Positions 52,739 through 61,596 of a DNA stretch of 64,000 nucleotides are shown here, piece by piece; the first letter of the stretch is position 1; each line of letters begins with the position of its first letter. The notes under the pieces were generated by a model that made no database searches, was not told the DNA's origin, and saw only the letters and a program-made list of their open reading frames with translations. The stretch is from CAVVMA01 sp963788205. Its GTDB lineage: Bacteria > Desulfobacterota > Binatia > Binatales > Binataceae. The stretch covers positions 558,001-622,000 of the forward strand of contig CAWBGG010000007.1 of NCBI GenBank assembly GCA_963788205.1, in the 5' to 3' direction. Made by a program: the position numbers and the translations under genes.

Positions 52739-53344
52739 TAGCTCTTGGAGCTCTTGCACGCTGAACAGATGCTGGCCAGTAGCTCTAGGCCGGAGGCCAA
52801 CGTGGACGCACCCAATCGAATCAAGGTGCGAAAGCTGCCGGAGCGCTGACAAGAGTGCCTCCTGCGGGAGGAATGCTTCGGGAAACGTGATCAAGTCGAA
52901 GTGCTCGATGCTGGAAGGCGCGCGAGTGGCTGAATACGGATCGGCACGCGTACGCTCGGGGTTAAGGAGGGCAGTAATCGCCGCATCGAATATCAGGCTG
53001 TGAATTTCTGGGCGATACTCGTTGGGCTCGACGACGAACACGCGAAATGCCCGTGTGGATCGTGCCACCGGCCATTGGAACAGGTTGCTTCGGAACTTCG
53101 ATTTGTCGCGGACGCCCGCCGTCTGATCGATACCGCCTTGGGGTGCGGAGGAGTTCGGGGGCGATCCCAACGACTGGGAGAATTTGGTCTCAAATATAGG
53201 CGGGTCTCGGGGCGTCGTGGCTAAAGTGTGGCAGCGAGACGGCGTTTCCGCTTGGCGGTTTCCATCGGTAGGCGATCCTGTGAGCCTAAGAATCCTGCTG
53301 AGCGCGTCGATCCCACTCCTAAGCGCTGTGCGCCACGTCCGCAA
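52739..53344 (-). pseudogene. 5' part of the nitrilase-fold protein gene
   Basis: The frame starts at TTG 53344, five bases after GGAGGGG; TTG 53362 is a less likely start. The ~202 native residues include RVFVVEPNEYRPEIHSLIFD and HFDLITFPEAFLP, the latter the nitrilase Glu motif (about residue 156). SIGCVHVGLRPRATGQHLF fits the next strand. Rejoined to 51617-50673 the protein has 516 residues with Glu156, Lys254 and Cys298 by my count. Upstream lies the alkylsulfatase-type gene on the same strand. Confidence 0.78.
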
Positions 53345-53422
53345 ATTATCCCCTCCGGCCAATTGTAGTGCTGGGAAATCCTAAAGCTGTCTGTCAGGCC
53401 CGACCCCCACAGCCTTACGCGC

Positions 53423-54706
53423 TCAGAACCGCCTCCGGATGTCCGGGGGCGGGAGGCCGGCCTTTTGGGCGGACTCGCGGGCTGCGGAGCCAAACACGCC
53501 GACGCTCATCGTCGAGGACGCAGCGTTCGTGCGGGCTGTATAGATTTTCGAGCGGGCTTCGTGGACCGCCTTGTCATCGGGGGCTGCGAAGGCGGCCCAA
53601 TCTATCAGGTGGCAGGCGAGTTCCAACTCGTCGGCGGCTAGCTTTTCGTTGGCGCGCGCGACTACGCGGTCGACCCCGCCGGCCATCGCGGCGATTTCGC
53701 CGGCCTGCGCGGCCTCTGGGGCGGGCTTGAGATGTGACGGCACGCCGTCGTACCATCCGCCATCCAGCCGCCAGATGTTGCGCACCACGAACTCGGGCTC
53801 GTCGTAGACCGGTTGCAGATAGGGCTTTGCGGCGAGCGCGGGCGGCGGCTTGACGGTATGGATTATCTCGTCGAGCGCTGCGCCCTGGTTCATCAGCTTG
53901 GCGGTCTGATCGGAGAGGCTCTGCAGGTAGTCGGCGGTGTCGTTGAGCGCCTGACGCACCTGGACCAGGCCGTAGATCGGCGGCCCGTGGCCGGGGGCGA
54001 GCACGGTGGCCCCGGTCTTGGCCATCGCGCGCAGCGCTTCGGCCCATTCGCGCGCGTAGCGCTGGACCTTCTGCGGATTGCCGGCGTTGGGCGAGCACCA
54101 GATGAAAAAGTCGCCGGCGCACAGCACCTTGCTCTCGGGCATGTAGACCCAGGTTGCGTCGTCGGTCTCGCCGCGCCCGTGATGACACTCAAAATGATGG
54201 TTCCCCACGACTACGTTCAACTGATTGTCGTAGTAGGTATCGGGATATACATAGTCGGTCGGCCATTGCATTCCCGCGCTGAACTGGCGCGTGTTGATCA
54301 CGGTGTTGTAGCCGGCGGTGCGCTTGTAGCGATCAAAGCGCGCCGCGACCGCGCGATTGCCGACAACCTTGGGCCGCGCGACGTGGTTCTTCTGCGCCTC
54401 CGCTACGATCGCCGGCATCCCGCCGACATGATCGACGTGGCCGTGGGTGTAGACGGCGGCGTTGATGCGATCGGGTGAGTAGCGCCGCACCAGGCTAAGC
54501 GTCTGCTCCTGGTTGAAGTAGGCGCCGGTGTCGATCAGCACCAGGCCGTCGGCGGTTTTGGCGGCCACTACGTTGGCGAACCATTTGATGAACAGCACGC
54601 CGTCGGCGATCTCTTCTGATTCCCCGGTCGGGAGCAGCGGATGCACCGAACCTACTGATTCCTCGCCCCGCCAGAGCTTTTCTGCCATCTCCCTGATAGT
54701 GCCCAC
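53423..54706 (-). CDS. Alkylsulfatase-like metallo-beta-lactamase-fold hydrolase
   Basis: A 427-residue MBL-fold enzyme of the SdsA1/BDS1 type. The two-metal motif is YTHGHVDHVGG; FECHHGRGETDDATWVYMP and LAPGHGPPIYG supply further ligands. The C-terminal ~140 residues hold the alkylsulfatase dimerisation region (AGGVDRVVARANEKLAADELELACHLIDWAAFAAPDD). Hydrolyses alkyl sulfate esters or related compounds. It starts at GTG 54706, 21 bases after the HAD gene; probable operon. Confidence 0.92.
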   Translation of the reverse strand: MGTIREMAEKLWRGEESVGSVHPLLPTGESEEIADGVLFIKWFANVVAAKTADGLVLIDTGAYFNQEQTLSLVRRYSPDRINAAVYTHGHVDHVGGMPAIVAEAQKNHVARPKVVGNRAVAARFDRYKRTAGYNTVINTRQFSAGMQWPTDYVYPDTYYDNQLNVVVGNHHFECHHGRGETDDATWVYMPESKVLCAGDFFIWCSPNAGNPQKVQRYAREWAEALRAMAKTGATVLAPGHGPPIYGLVQVRQALNDTADYLQSLSDQTAKLMNQGAALDEIIHTVKPPPALAAKPYLQPVYDEPEFVVRNIWRLDGGWYDGVPSHLKPAPEAAQAGEIAAMAGGVDRVVARANEKLAADELELACHLIDWAAFAAPDDKAVHEARSKIYTARTNAASSTMSVGVFGSAARESAQKAGLPPPDIRRRF

Positions 54707-54727
54707 TGGTGAAACCCTCCCTGGCGA

Positions 54728-55435
54728 TCAGCCGATCGGATGCAGCTCGCCGACGTGGCGAATGCGCTCGTGCTCGACCCACGAATAGTGCCCCATGCGA
54801 TCGATGAGGCGGCCCTCGATTCCGGCGGCGCGCGCACCGACCATGTCGATGGAATAGATGTCGCCGGCGTAGCGCGCTTCGCTGGCGGCGACGCCCAGGC
54901 GTTCGAGCGCGATCCGAAAGATTCGCGGGTCGGGCTTGGCGACATTTACGACTTGCGAATCGACGATCACGTCGAAGAAAGGCGCCAGGCCGAAGCGCCG
55001 CGCGTCGTTGGCGACGCGCCCGTCGGCATTGGAGATAACCGCGAGCTTGAAGCCGCGCGACTTGAGCTGCTCGAGCAGATCGAGCGTGTCAGGTCTGACC
55101 ACGCGCCAGAGCGTCTCTTCGCGGTTGATGGTATCGAACCGGCGTCCGTGCTCGCGCAACTCGTCAGCCGGGATGCCGGCCGCGCTCATCCAGGCGCGGA
55201 AATATTCGCGACTGGGTTGGTCGGGATCGCTCGGTCCGCCGGCCGCCATCATGCATCTATCGAGCGCGGCGCGGCCTTCATATTCCGCACGCTCCATCGT
55301 AATCGCGTCGAGCTGGCGCCCGCCGACCAAGCTGAACTCGCGTGCGAGCAGCTCGTAATCCAGGAACGCGAGCGTGTTGCCGAAATCGAACAGCAGGGCC
55401 TTGACGGCGCTCGCGGTGCGCTCGCCGTCGTTCAT
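54728..55435 (-). CDS. HAD-superfamily hydrolase
   Basis: A 235-residue haloacid-dehalogenase-like phosphatase. Motif I is LLFDFGNTLAF: the second Asp of DxD is Asn, as in YihX-like HADs. Motif II is AVISNADG, motif III VAKPDPRIF and motif IV YAGDIYSIDMVGARAAG. ATG 55435 follows AGGAGAGC at a good distance. The frame extends upstream to ATG 55486 through a degenerate NQDK repeat coded by repeated TTGTCCTGATT, which looks non-native. Substrate unknown. Confidence 0.9.
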   Translation of the reverse strand: MNDGERTASAVKALLFDFGNTLAFLDYELLAREFSLVGGRQLDAITMERAEYEGRAALDRCMMAAGGPSDPDQPSREYFRAWMSAAGIPADELREHGRRFDTINREETLWRVVRPDTLDLLEQLKSRGFKLAVISNADGRVANDARRFGLAPFFDVIVDSQVVNVAKPDPRIFRIALERLGVAASEARYAGDIYSIDMVGARAAGIEGRLIDRMGHYSWVEHERIRHVGELHPIG

Positions 55436-55627
55436 CGTGATGCTCTCCTGGTCCATCTTGTCCTGATTCGCCTTGTCCTGATTCATGTTGTGATTGGTGC
55501 GATTTGGTCCTGAGTTGCGTCCGCAAGTTTAGACCATCAGCGGCGCGACGACTATCGCATGAGTCGGTATGCGGTTGCGCCTCGGCTATCAAAAAAGATA
55601 TGATTTTTCTGGTTTTTTATTCGTATC

Positions 55628-56245
55628 ATGTTCACCGGAATTATCGAGGACTTGGGGACCGTCCAGAGCGTCGAGCGCCATCCCAAGGGAGCGCGGCTAG
55701 TTGTACGTACGGCATTGCCGGTTGGCCGCTTCGCGATCGGAGATTCGATCGCAGTCAGCGGCACGTGTCTCACTGTGACAGCGAAGGGCCGCGGCACGAT
55801 CACGATGGACGTGGTGGCGGAAACACTGCGGCGCACGATCATGGGCGGGCTCAAGCCGGGCGATCGGGTCAATCTGGAGCGATGCCTCACGCTTGAGAAG
55901 CTGCTCGGCGGTCATCTGATAGCCGGCCATGTCGACGGCGTCGGGCGGCTGATCTCGATCAAGCCTGAGGGTGATTCGCGCCTGTGCACCTTTGAGGCGC
56001 TGGCCACTGAGACCCGCTACATGATCGAGAAGGGCTCGGTCGCGATCGACGGCGTGAGCCTGACCGTGTTCGCGGTGCGCAACCGGCGCTTCAGTTGCGC
56101 GCTTATCCCGCACACTCTCAACATGACCACGCTGGGGCTGAAAAAACCTGGTGCGCCGGTCAATATCGAGAGCGACATGCTGGGCAAGTACGTCGAGCGA
56201 TTCGTATCGAATCGGGGCGCGAACGGCGCGGGCCTGCACGGGTAA
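55628..56245 (+). CDS. ribE: Riboflavin synthase, alpha subunit
   Basis: A 205-residue trimeric enzyme condensing two lumazines to riboflavin. It starts MFTGIIEDLGTV, has DSIAVSGTCLTVTA in the first barrel and VAIDGVSLTVF in the second, with HVDGVGRL between them, all diagnostic. ATG 55628. An AT-rich stretch (55575-55627) precedes it; I see no clear FMN riboswitch. It is followed by an Rrf2-type regulator. Confidence 0.95.
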   Translation: MFTGIIEDLGTVQSVERHPKGARLVVRTALPVGRFAIGDSIAVSGTCLTVTAKGRGTITMDVVAETLRRTIMGGLKPGDRVNLERCLTLEKLLGGHLIAGHVDGVGRLISIKPEGDSRLCTFEALATETRYMIEKGSVAIDGVSLTVFAVRNRRFSCALIPHTLNMTTLGLKKPGAPVNIESDMLGKYVERFVSNRGANGAGLHG

Positions 56246-56263
56246 TCGGACAGGAACCCGATC

Positions 56264-56758
56264 ATGAGCCTGATGCAGATACCGCGTAAGATCGAATACG
56301 CGCTGCGCGCGATGATTCATCTGGCCGACAATCCCGACAGCGTGGCGCGCGGGCTCGAAATCGCCGAGCGCGAGCAGATTCCCAAGTATTTCCTCGAAAA
56401 AGTGATCCGCGATCTGATGCGCCGCGGATTAGTCCGCGCGCGCCGCGGTCCCGGCGGCGGCTACCAGCTCGCGCGCTCGCCCGAGTCGATCTCGTTCAAG
56501 GACATTATCGAGGCGGTCGAAGGGCCGATCGCGCTCAACGTATGCATGGACGGCAGCAGCAACTGCCAACTCAAGCCGGCCTGCCGGATGTTCCGCGTGT
56601 GGGAGGAAGGGCAGCGGGTGCTGCTCGAGGTGTTCTCGCATACCACGCTGCGCGAAGTCGTCGACCAGCAGCTCGCCGGCCATCAGCTCCGATCGCTCCG
56701 TCGGCCGCCGCCACCGTTGCAGGTCTCGGCCGCCGCGATTGAGATCGCCAAGCCCTAG
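56264..56758 (+). CDS. Rrf2-family transcriptional regulator
   Basis: A 164-residue winged-helix protein. MQIPRKIEYALRAMIHLADNP is the Rrf2 opening; EIAEREQIPKYFLEKVIRDL is the recognition region; RRGPGGGYQLARSPESISF is the wing. Three Cys in NVCMDGSSNCQLKPAC resemble the Fe-S-binding Cys of IscR/NsrR types. It probably senses redox state or NO; targets unknown. It starts 18 bases after ribE, likely in one operon. Confidence 0.9.
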   Translation: MSLMQIPRKIEYALRAMIHLADNPDSVARGLEIAEREQIPKYFLEKVIRDLMRRGLVRARRGPGGGYQLARSPESISFKDIIEAVEGPIALNVCMDGSSNCQLKPACRMFRVWEEGQRVLLEVFSHTTLREVVDQQLAGHQLRSLRRPPPPLQVSAAAIEIAKP

Positions 56759-56791
56759 CCTGATGAGCCTTCAGCAACGGACCGCGGCACG

Positions 56792-57958
56792 GTGAGCGCC
56801 CTTGAGGCAGCCTCGCCGGCAGAGTTGCGGCCGGCGCCGGTCTTTACCGAGAAGACCTTCTACCTGGAGGAATTCTACGGTAAGACCCTGCTGTTCGCGC
56901 TGATTCCGCCCAGCGGCGAGCGGATGAGCGACCTCGACTCGTTGGTCCGCACGCTGCGCGAGCTGCGGCGCAACCAGACCCGCTGTATCGTGATCGCCCC
57001 CAAGATCGCGCTGCCGCGCCTGATGCGCCGGATGGGCCGGCTCGCGCCGCAGGGCCCTCCACCGATGATCAACCCGGTGCGCGGATTGCGCACGCGGCCC
57101 TATCCGCCCGACTCGGCGGTCGCGCGGATCTGGAGCGGATTGCGCACCGGCTCGACTATCGTCGCCGCCACCGCGACCGACGACGCCGCCGATCTGATCG
57201 TCTTCGCCCAGGAGCTGGCGAGCCGGCTGCGGGTCTTCAAGCTCATCCTGCTCGATCGCGAAGGCGGGATGACCGGCCGGAGCGGCGAGCGTCTGTCGTT
57301 CGTCGAGAGGCGGCGAATCGGCCGCGCGATTCTCCAGACGCGCTCGCGGCTGCGCCGCACGATCCTGCGCGCCGCCGGCCGCGCGCTCAAAGACGGCGTC
57401 GGCTCGGTCAACCTGACCGCACCACGTGACGTCTACGAAGAGCTGTTCAGCTATCTCGGGACCGGCACGCTCTTTACCGAGCATCAGTACGGCCACGTCC
57501 GGCCGATTTCGATCGACGACTTCGGCGAGGTCGAAGCGCTGATCCTGCGCGGCCAAAGCGAGGGGTACTTGCTTCCGCGCACCGGCGAGGCGATCGCGGA
57601 GATTCTGCCCTCGTGCTTCGGCTACCGAATCGGCGACGAGCATCTGGCGGGAATCTGCTCCCTGTTGACCGAGCCCTATCGCCGTGAGCGCGCCGGCGAG
57701 ATCACCGCGCTCTACACCTTGACCCGATTCCAGGGCGAGGGCGTAGCCGCTGACCTGATCCAGCAAGTCCGAACGGAGGCAATCGCGCGCCGGCTGCGCT
57801 ACCTGTTCGCATGCACCAGCGAGGAGCGGGCGGCCCGTTTTTTCATCCGGGCCGGCTTTCGCACCGTCGGGTCGCGCGAGGCGCCCGCAGCCAAATGGCG
57901 CGGGTACGATCAGGATCGAATCGCCAAGCTCACCATCTTCCGCGCCGACCTCGAATAG
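56792..57958 (+). CDS. Amino-acid-kinase-like/GNAT fusion, N-acetylglutamate-synthase-like
   Basis: A 388-residue protein. The first ~230 residues (FYGKTLLFALIPPSGERMS, RRNQTRCIVIAPKI) resemble an amino-acid-kinase fold, though the usual nucleotide motifs are missing. The rest is a GNAT domain (VRPISIDDFGEVEALILRG, GEITALYTLTRFQGEGVAADLI with the acetyl-CoA loop). The order recalls the ArgA kinase-acetyltransferase fusions that begin arginine synthesis. It starts at GTG 56792. The function is probable, not certain. Confidence 0.7.
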   Translation: MSALEAASPAELRPAPVFTEKTFYLEEFYGKTLLFALIPPSGERMSDLDSLVRTLRELRRNQTRCIVIAPKIALPRLMRRMGRLAPQGPPPMINPVRGLRTRPYPPDSAVARIWSGLRTGSTIVAATATDDAADLIVFAQELASRLRVFKLILLDREGGMTGRSGERLSFVERRRIGRAILQTRSRLRRTILRAAGRALKDGVGSVNLTAPRDVYEELFSYLGTGTLFTEHQYGHVRPISIDDFGEVEALILRGQSEGYLLPRTGEAIAEILPSCFGYRIGDEHLAGICSLLTEPYRRERAGEITALYTLTRFQGEGVAADLIQQVRTEAIARRLRYLFACTSEERAARFFIRAGFRTVGSREAPAAKWRGYDQDRIAKLTIFRADLE

Positions 57959-57975
57959 CTCTATCCATCCCGCCG

Positions 57976-59577
57976 ATGACCTCAACCGGCAGCGATCCGA
58001 CGGCGCGCGCGGGCGCGGGATGGTTGCTCGCGATGGCGGCGGTCGCGATCGTTGCGGGACTGGTCACCCTCCATCGCCTCGACGCGGCCGACGTGTGTGG
58101 CTACAACGAGGCGGTCGAGGGGTTGATCATGCAGCAGATGGTCGAGCACGGCACGCTGCTGTTCCCGCTGTTGAACGGCCGCGACCCGATGTACAAGCCG
58201 CCGCTCTTTCACTGGAGCGCAACTGCGCTCGACCGGTTGGCGGGAATCCACACCGTTACCACGTTCAACCTGCGCGTTGCGTCCGCACTGTACGCCGTCG
58301 CGGGAGTGGCGCTCACGATGGGCTTCGCGCTCGGCACTATCGGACCGGCCGGCGCGGTGATGTCGGGAATGATCCTGACCGGCTCGTATCAATACGTGAG
58401 TCAGGGACGAATCGGCCGCGTAGATATGACCCTCACTTTCTTCGAGACCCTGGCCCTGTTCTCATTTCTCTGGTGGTACCTGCCACGTCGCCAAGTGGGT
58501 GCGTCCGAGCAAAGCGGCGAGCAAGGCACGCCTTATTACTACCTCTTCGCGCTCGCGCTGGGATTGGCGGTGCTGTCGAAGGGCCCGGTGGGCGCGATTC
58601 TGCCGCTTGCGTCGATCGGGGTGTTCCTGATCATCGAGCGGCATCTGGACGAAGTGCCGGCGATGCTCCGGCCCGGCCCGATGATCGTCGCCTTCGCGGT
58701 CGCTTCGAGCTGGTACGTCGCCTGCCTCTTCGGAGGTCGATACGGTTTCCTCAACCGCCAACTCGGCAGCGAGAATTTCGGGCGATTTTTCGGGTCACTG
58801 GGCGCGATGCCGCCCTGGTACTACGTGATCCCAATCCTGTTCAACTCTGCCCCGCTCAGTTTGCTGGTACCGATCGCGGTGCTCGCTGCGATACGATCTA
58901 ACCCCCTGACCCCCTTCCCGAAGGCCTGCCCTGAGCGAAGCCGAAGGGACGGGAAGGGGGAACCCGAAGCCTGCGAGCGTGCGCGCCCGGCGGTCCGTCT
59001 GCTCGCGATCTTCTGGGTGGTCTCGGTCCTGTTCTTCTCGATCGCAGCCTACAAGCGGCGCGGGTATCTGTTGCCGCTATGGCCGGCCTCCGCGGTGATG
59101 CTCGCGTGGTGGATCGAGCGAATGCGCTCGAATCCGCACGGGCGGCTGCTCCGCCCCGCAATCGGCGTAGTATGCGCGGGCCTGATCGTTCTCAACTTCG
59201 CCTGGCTGCCGTCGCGGGAGGTCAAGAACTGCGGTGACGATTCATTCCGGCGCGCGGCAACCGAGATCACACGTGTGGTCGGTCCAGACGAGCCGCTATT
59301 CGTCTACGGGATCGAAGGCGACCTGGCTCCGCTGCTGTTCTACCTCGATCGCGACGCGACGCCGCTCGGCGGAGGAGCAAAAGCAGCAGTAGTAAAGCTC
59401 GGCGACGCCCCGCCCGGCTACGTTATCGTCCCGGCCGAGGTCTGGGCGGCGCATCGTCACGAGGCGCTCGAGCTGGAGCCAGTGCTCACCACGCACTCGG
59501 GCCCGCGCACGCTGATCCTCCTGCGCCGGGGCAAGGTCTACGCGGAGGAAATGACCAGTCTGAGCCTGGTGCCATAG
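57976..59577 (+). CDS. GT39/ArnT-like membrane glycosyltransferase
   Basis: A ~533-residue protein with about 11 hydrophobic segments. The extracytoplasmic region VCGYNEAVEGLIMQQMVEHG and the motif YKPPLFHW are characteristic of ArnT/PMT-like transferases that use polyprenyl-phosphate sugars. A 17-codon insert of repeat DNA (PFPKACPERSRRDGKGE) interrupts it in frame near residues 312-328, in a loop. ATG 57976 is chosen since the upstream frame overlaps the previous gene. It probably modifies lipid A or a surface polymer. Confidence 0.85.
   Translation: MTSTGSDPTARAGAGWLLAMAAVAIVAGLVTLHRLDAADVCGYNEAVEGLIMQQMVEHGTLLFPLLNGRDPMYKPPLFHWSATALDRLAGIHTVTTFNLRVASALYAVAGVALTMGFALGTIGPAGAVMSGMILTGSYQYVSQGRIGRVDMTLTFFETLALFSFLWWYLPRRQVGASEQSGEQGTPYYYLFALALGLAVLSKGPVGAILPLASIGVFLIIERHLDEVPAMLRPGPMIVAFAVASSWYVACLFGGRYGFLNRQLGSENFGRFFGSLGAMPPWYYVIPILFNSAPLSLLVPIAVLAAIRSNPLTPFPKACPERSRRDGKGEPEACERARPAVRLLAIFWVVSVLFFSIAAYKRRGYLLPLWPASAVMLAWWIERMRSNPHGRLLRPAIGVVCAGLIVLNFAWLPSREVKNCGDDSFRRAATEITRVVGPDEPLFVYGIEGDLAPLLFYLDRDATPLGGGAKAAVVKLGDAPPGYVIVPAEVWAAHRHEALELEPVLTTHSGPRTLILLRRGKVYAEEMTSLSLVP
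58910..58960. repeat. Palindromic mobile-type repeat inside a coding sequence
   Basis: 11-base perfect arms CCCCCTTCCCG (58910-58920) and CGGGAAGGGGG (58950-58960) enclose the core CCTGAGCGAAGCCGAAGGG. I recall this core from interspersed repeats in many environmental genomes. In frame it encodes CPERSRRDGKGE in the glycosyltransferase. Confidence 0.75.
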
Positions 59578-59586
59578 TGCTGGGCT

Positions 59587-61584
59587 CTACGCCTGCGGTA
59601 CCAGGCGTTCCCCAAGTCTGTGCAACTGCGAACTGAATCGCTCCTGCAAGCGGTGACTATAGACGAGTCGGCTTGAATACTTTGGATCTGTGACCATAAA
59701 GTTTTGCACGCTGGAGAGCCGTTCAGGATGGGAGTTAGAGTAGTCTCGGACCAGATCCAGGAGGTCGAATCTGCTGGTAGAGGATTCCAAGCATTCCAGA
59801 TCATCGATGGTAAAGATGATTAGGTTGTCGACAATATGACGACCAATTTCCACGGGACGCTGCTCCATTCCTGCCTGGCCCGTAAGCAGCTCTCGAAACT
59901 CTTTAGCCAAAAACCAATTGTGAAGAAGCGAATCCAAAGCGGAATCGTAGACTAGCAGGATCGGGTATATTCGGCGCGCGATCTGGAAAGAAATGCATCC
60001 GCGAGTCTCCCCGCCGTCACAGAGTCTGCGTATGGATCGAGCTAGCTGACTGACCCCCCTTACGGGCCTTTCGCCACCCCCCACATATTTTTCGCGGAGG
60101 TGCTTGATATAAGAGTCTTTCCCTGCGATCACCTCTTCGTCTCTAATCCACACTCCTTTCGTCTCGATGAGTGCCATTTCATCGACGCCACTGATGCATG
60201 CGTCAGCGAGTTCAGGGCTTGAACGACCCGGCCCCTTTTCCTCCGGATTAAGCACGAGACGATCGAAGAGGCCGCTGGCGTGAGGGTAGATCGACCGCAA
60301 GATGTCGCCGCAGTAGCGCTCAAAGGCTTCGCCGAAATAGCCGAAGACTCTGTTGGCGTCGCCACCAAGGACATAGAAGAGTGGTCCCGCAGACGCCTTC
60401 TCTGCGAACAGGTAAGGATCTATAACGATCGCGTGATCGCCTTCGAGAAGGATCGGCTTTTCTCTGAAGATTCGTAGGTCGCAGCGTTGCAGAGATGAGT
60501 CATCAACGTCGCGGGCGTCGCCCCACAAGGCCTCCCCGAGCTCCGCCGGCGACTGGCTTGTAAGGCTCATGAAGCGGACGAACGGCTCGGCGAGACCCGG
60601 CATTTCACGAGACACCGCCTGAAGGCTGAATCGACGGTCGGCTACCAACCTCTCGTCCGGTCGGTTTGATGACAGACCTAGAGTAGGGAGGAGCACCATG
60701 GTCAGGCAGGAGTAATATTCATCAAAGGATAGTCCGGTGCGCTCGCGAAATCTACTCTCGAAATCTGGATAGAGCGCTAGTAGATTCCGAGTAATGATTT
60801 CTCTGCCTCGAACCACCGCCTGTACTAGATCAGCGCTCTTAAGCTCGACCGCTACTTGGCGAGCCGCACGAAGAAAGCTCAACTGTCTCTGTTCAAGCTG
60901 CGGCGAATGCGGAAAAGCGTCGTGGAATAGGCGGCGGCCCCAAATGTCGCTGGCTATAAGAAGCGCCTGAGAGAATTTTCTGAGCAAGTCTGGACGGTCA
61001 GGGAGTTCTCGCGTGTCGCCACGATCTTTGCAAAAGAGAGCCGTCCAGCGCATCAATTCCAAGAGCTGGCCACGAAAGACGACAGACGACGACGGCTTCC
61101 TGCGAAGGAAGTCTTCGAGCTTCCGAAGGTCGGCCTCCGAGAAAATCCAGGATGCGAACCGTAGTTGCTGATTGAGGTGTCGCTCCGCCCAGGTGGCGGA
61201 TTCCAGGTGAAACTTGTCCGACACCAAGAGGTTTAGGCGTGAGCAGAGGAAAAGGATCTCCGTGCGGTTCAAGTCTGCCAGAAGTGATTTTAGGGTGAAC
61301 AAGTCAACTGATAGGTCAGGAAAAACAGACTTGGTATTGACAAAGACGGCGATCTGCGAGTCTATCGCCTCACGAATCGTATCTTGCGGAGGGCGTCCGG
61401 GATACCAGATGCTCGGACCAGCGACGCGCCCCTCGACGCGGGTTGGATCTCGATTCCTTAGAGCATTCAGGTACTGCGCGAGCGTGATCGTCCCACCACT
61501 CGCGTGCTCACGGCGGGCGCGATCCAAAGCGGCGATCTCGGCACGGCTTGCTGTAGTAGCGCGCTGCCGTCGCTTACCGTCCAT
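59587..61584 (-). CDS. Hypothetical protein with PD-(D/E)xK nuclease-like domain
   Basis: A 665-residue protein. The N-terminal ~400 residues are helical with no recognised domain. Around residues 413-480 VFGYFGEAFERYCGDILRS and PELADACISGVDEMALIETKGVW give Glu420, Asp461 and E-T-K (474-476), the restriction-endonuclease-like arrangement. The C-terminal 190 residues are alpha-beta. ATG 61584. Located between the GT39 gene and parB, AT-richer than either; a single-gene defence or mobile-element function is plausible. No partner is visible. Confidence 0.7.
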   Translation of the reverse strand: MDGKRRQRATTASRAEIAALDRARREHASGGTITLAQYLNALRNRDPTRVEGRVAGPSIWYPGRPPQDTIREAIDSQIAVFVNTKSVFPDLSVDLFTLKSLLADLNRTEILFLCSRLNLLVSDKFHLESATWAERHLNQQLRFASWIFSEADLRKLEDFLRRKPSSSVVFRGQLLELMRWTALFCKDRGDTRELPDRPDLLRKFSQALLIASDIWGRRLFHDAFPHSPQLEQRQLSFLRAARQVAVELKSADLVQAVVRGREIITRNLLALYPDFESRFRERTGLSFDEYYSCLTMVLLPTLGLSSNRPDERLVADRRFSLQAVSREMPGLAEPFVRFMSLTSQSPAELGEALWGDARDVDDSSLQRCDLRIFREKPILLEGDHAIVIDPYLFAEKASAGPLFYVLGGDANRVFGYFGEAFERYCGDILRSIYPHASGLFDRLVLNPEEKGPGRSSPELADACISGVDEMALIETKGVWIRDEEVIAGKDSYIKHLREKYVGGGERPVRGVSQLARSIRRLCDGGETRGCISFQIARRIYPILLVYDSALDSLLHNWFLAKEFRELLTGQAGMEQRPVEIGRHIVDNLIIFTIDDLECLESSTSRFDLLDLVRDYSNSHPERLSSVQNFMVTDPKYSSRLVYSHRLQERFSSQLHRLGERLVPQA

Positions 61585-61596
61585 CGGATTCGCGGC

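Noticed and set aside
55500..55627. FMN riboswitch upstream of ribE
   Set aside because: No conserved FMN-element segments are visible; only an AT-rich leader.
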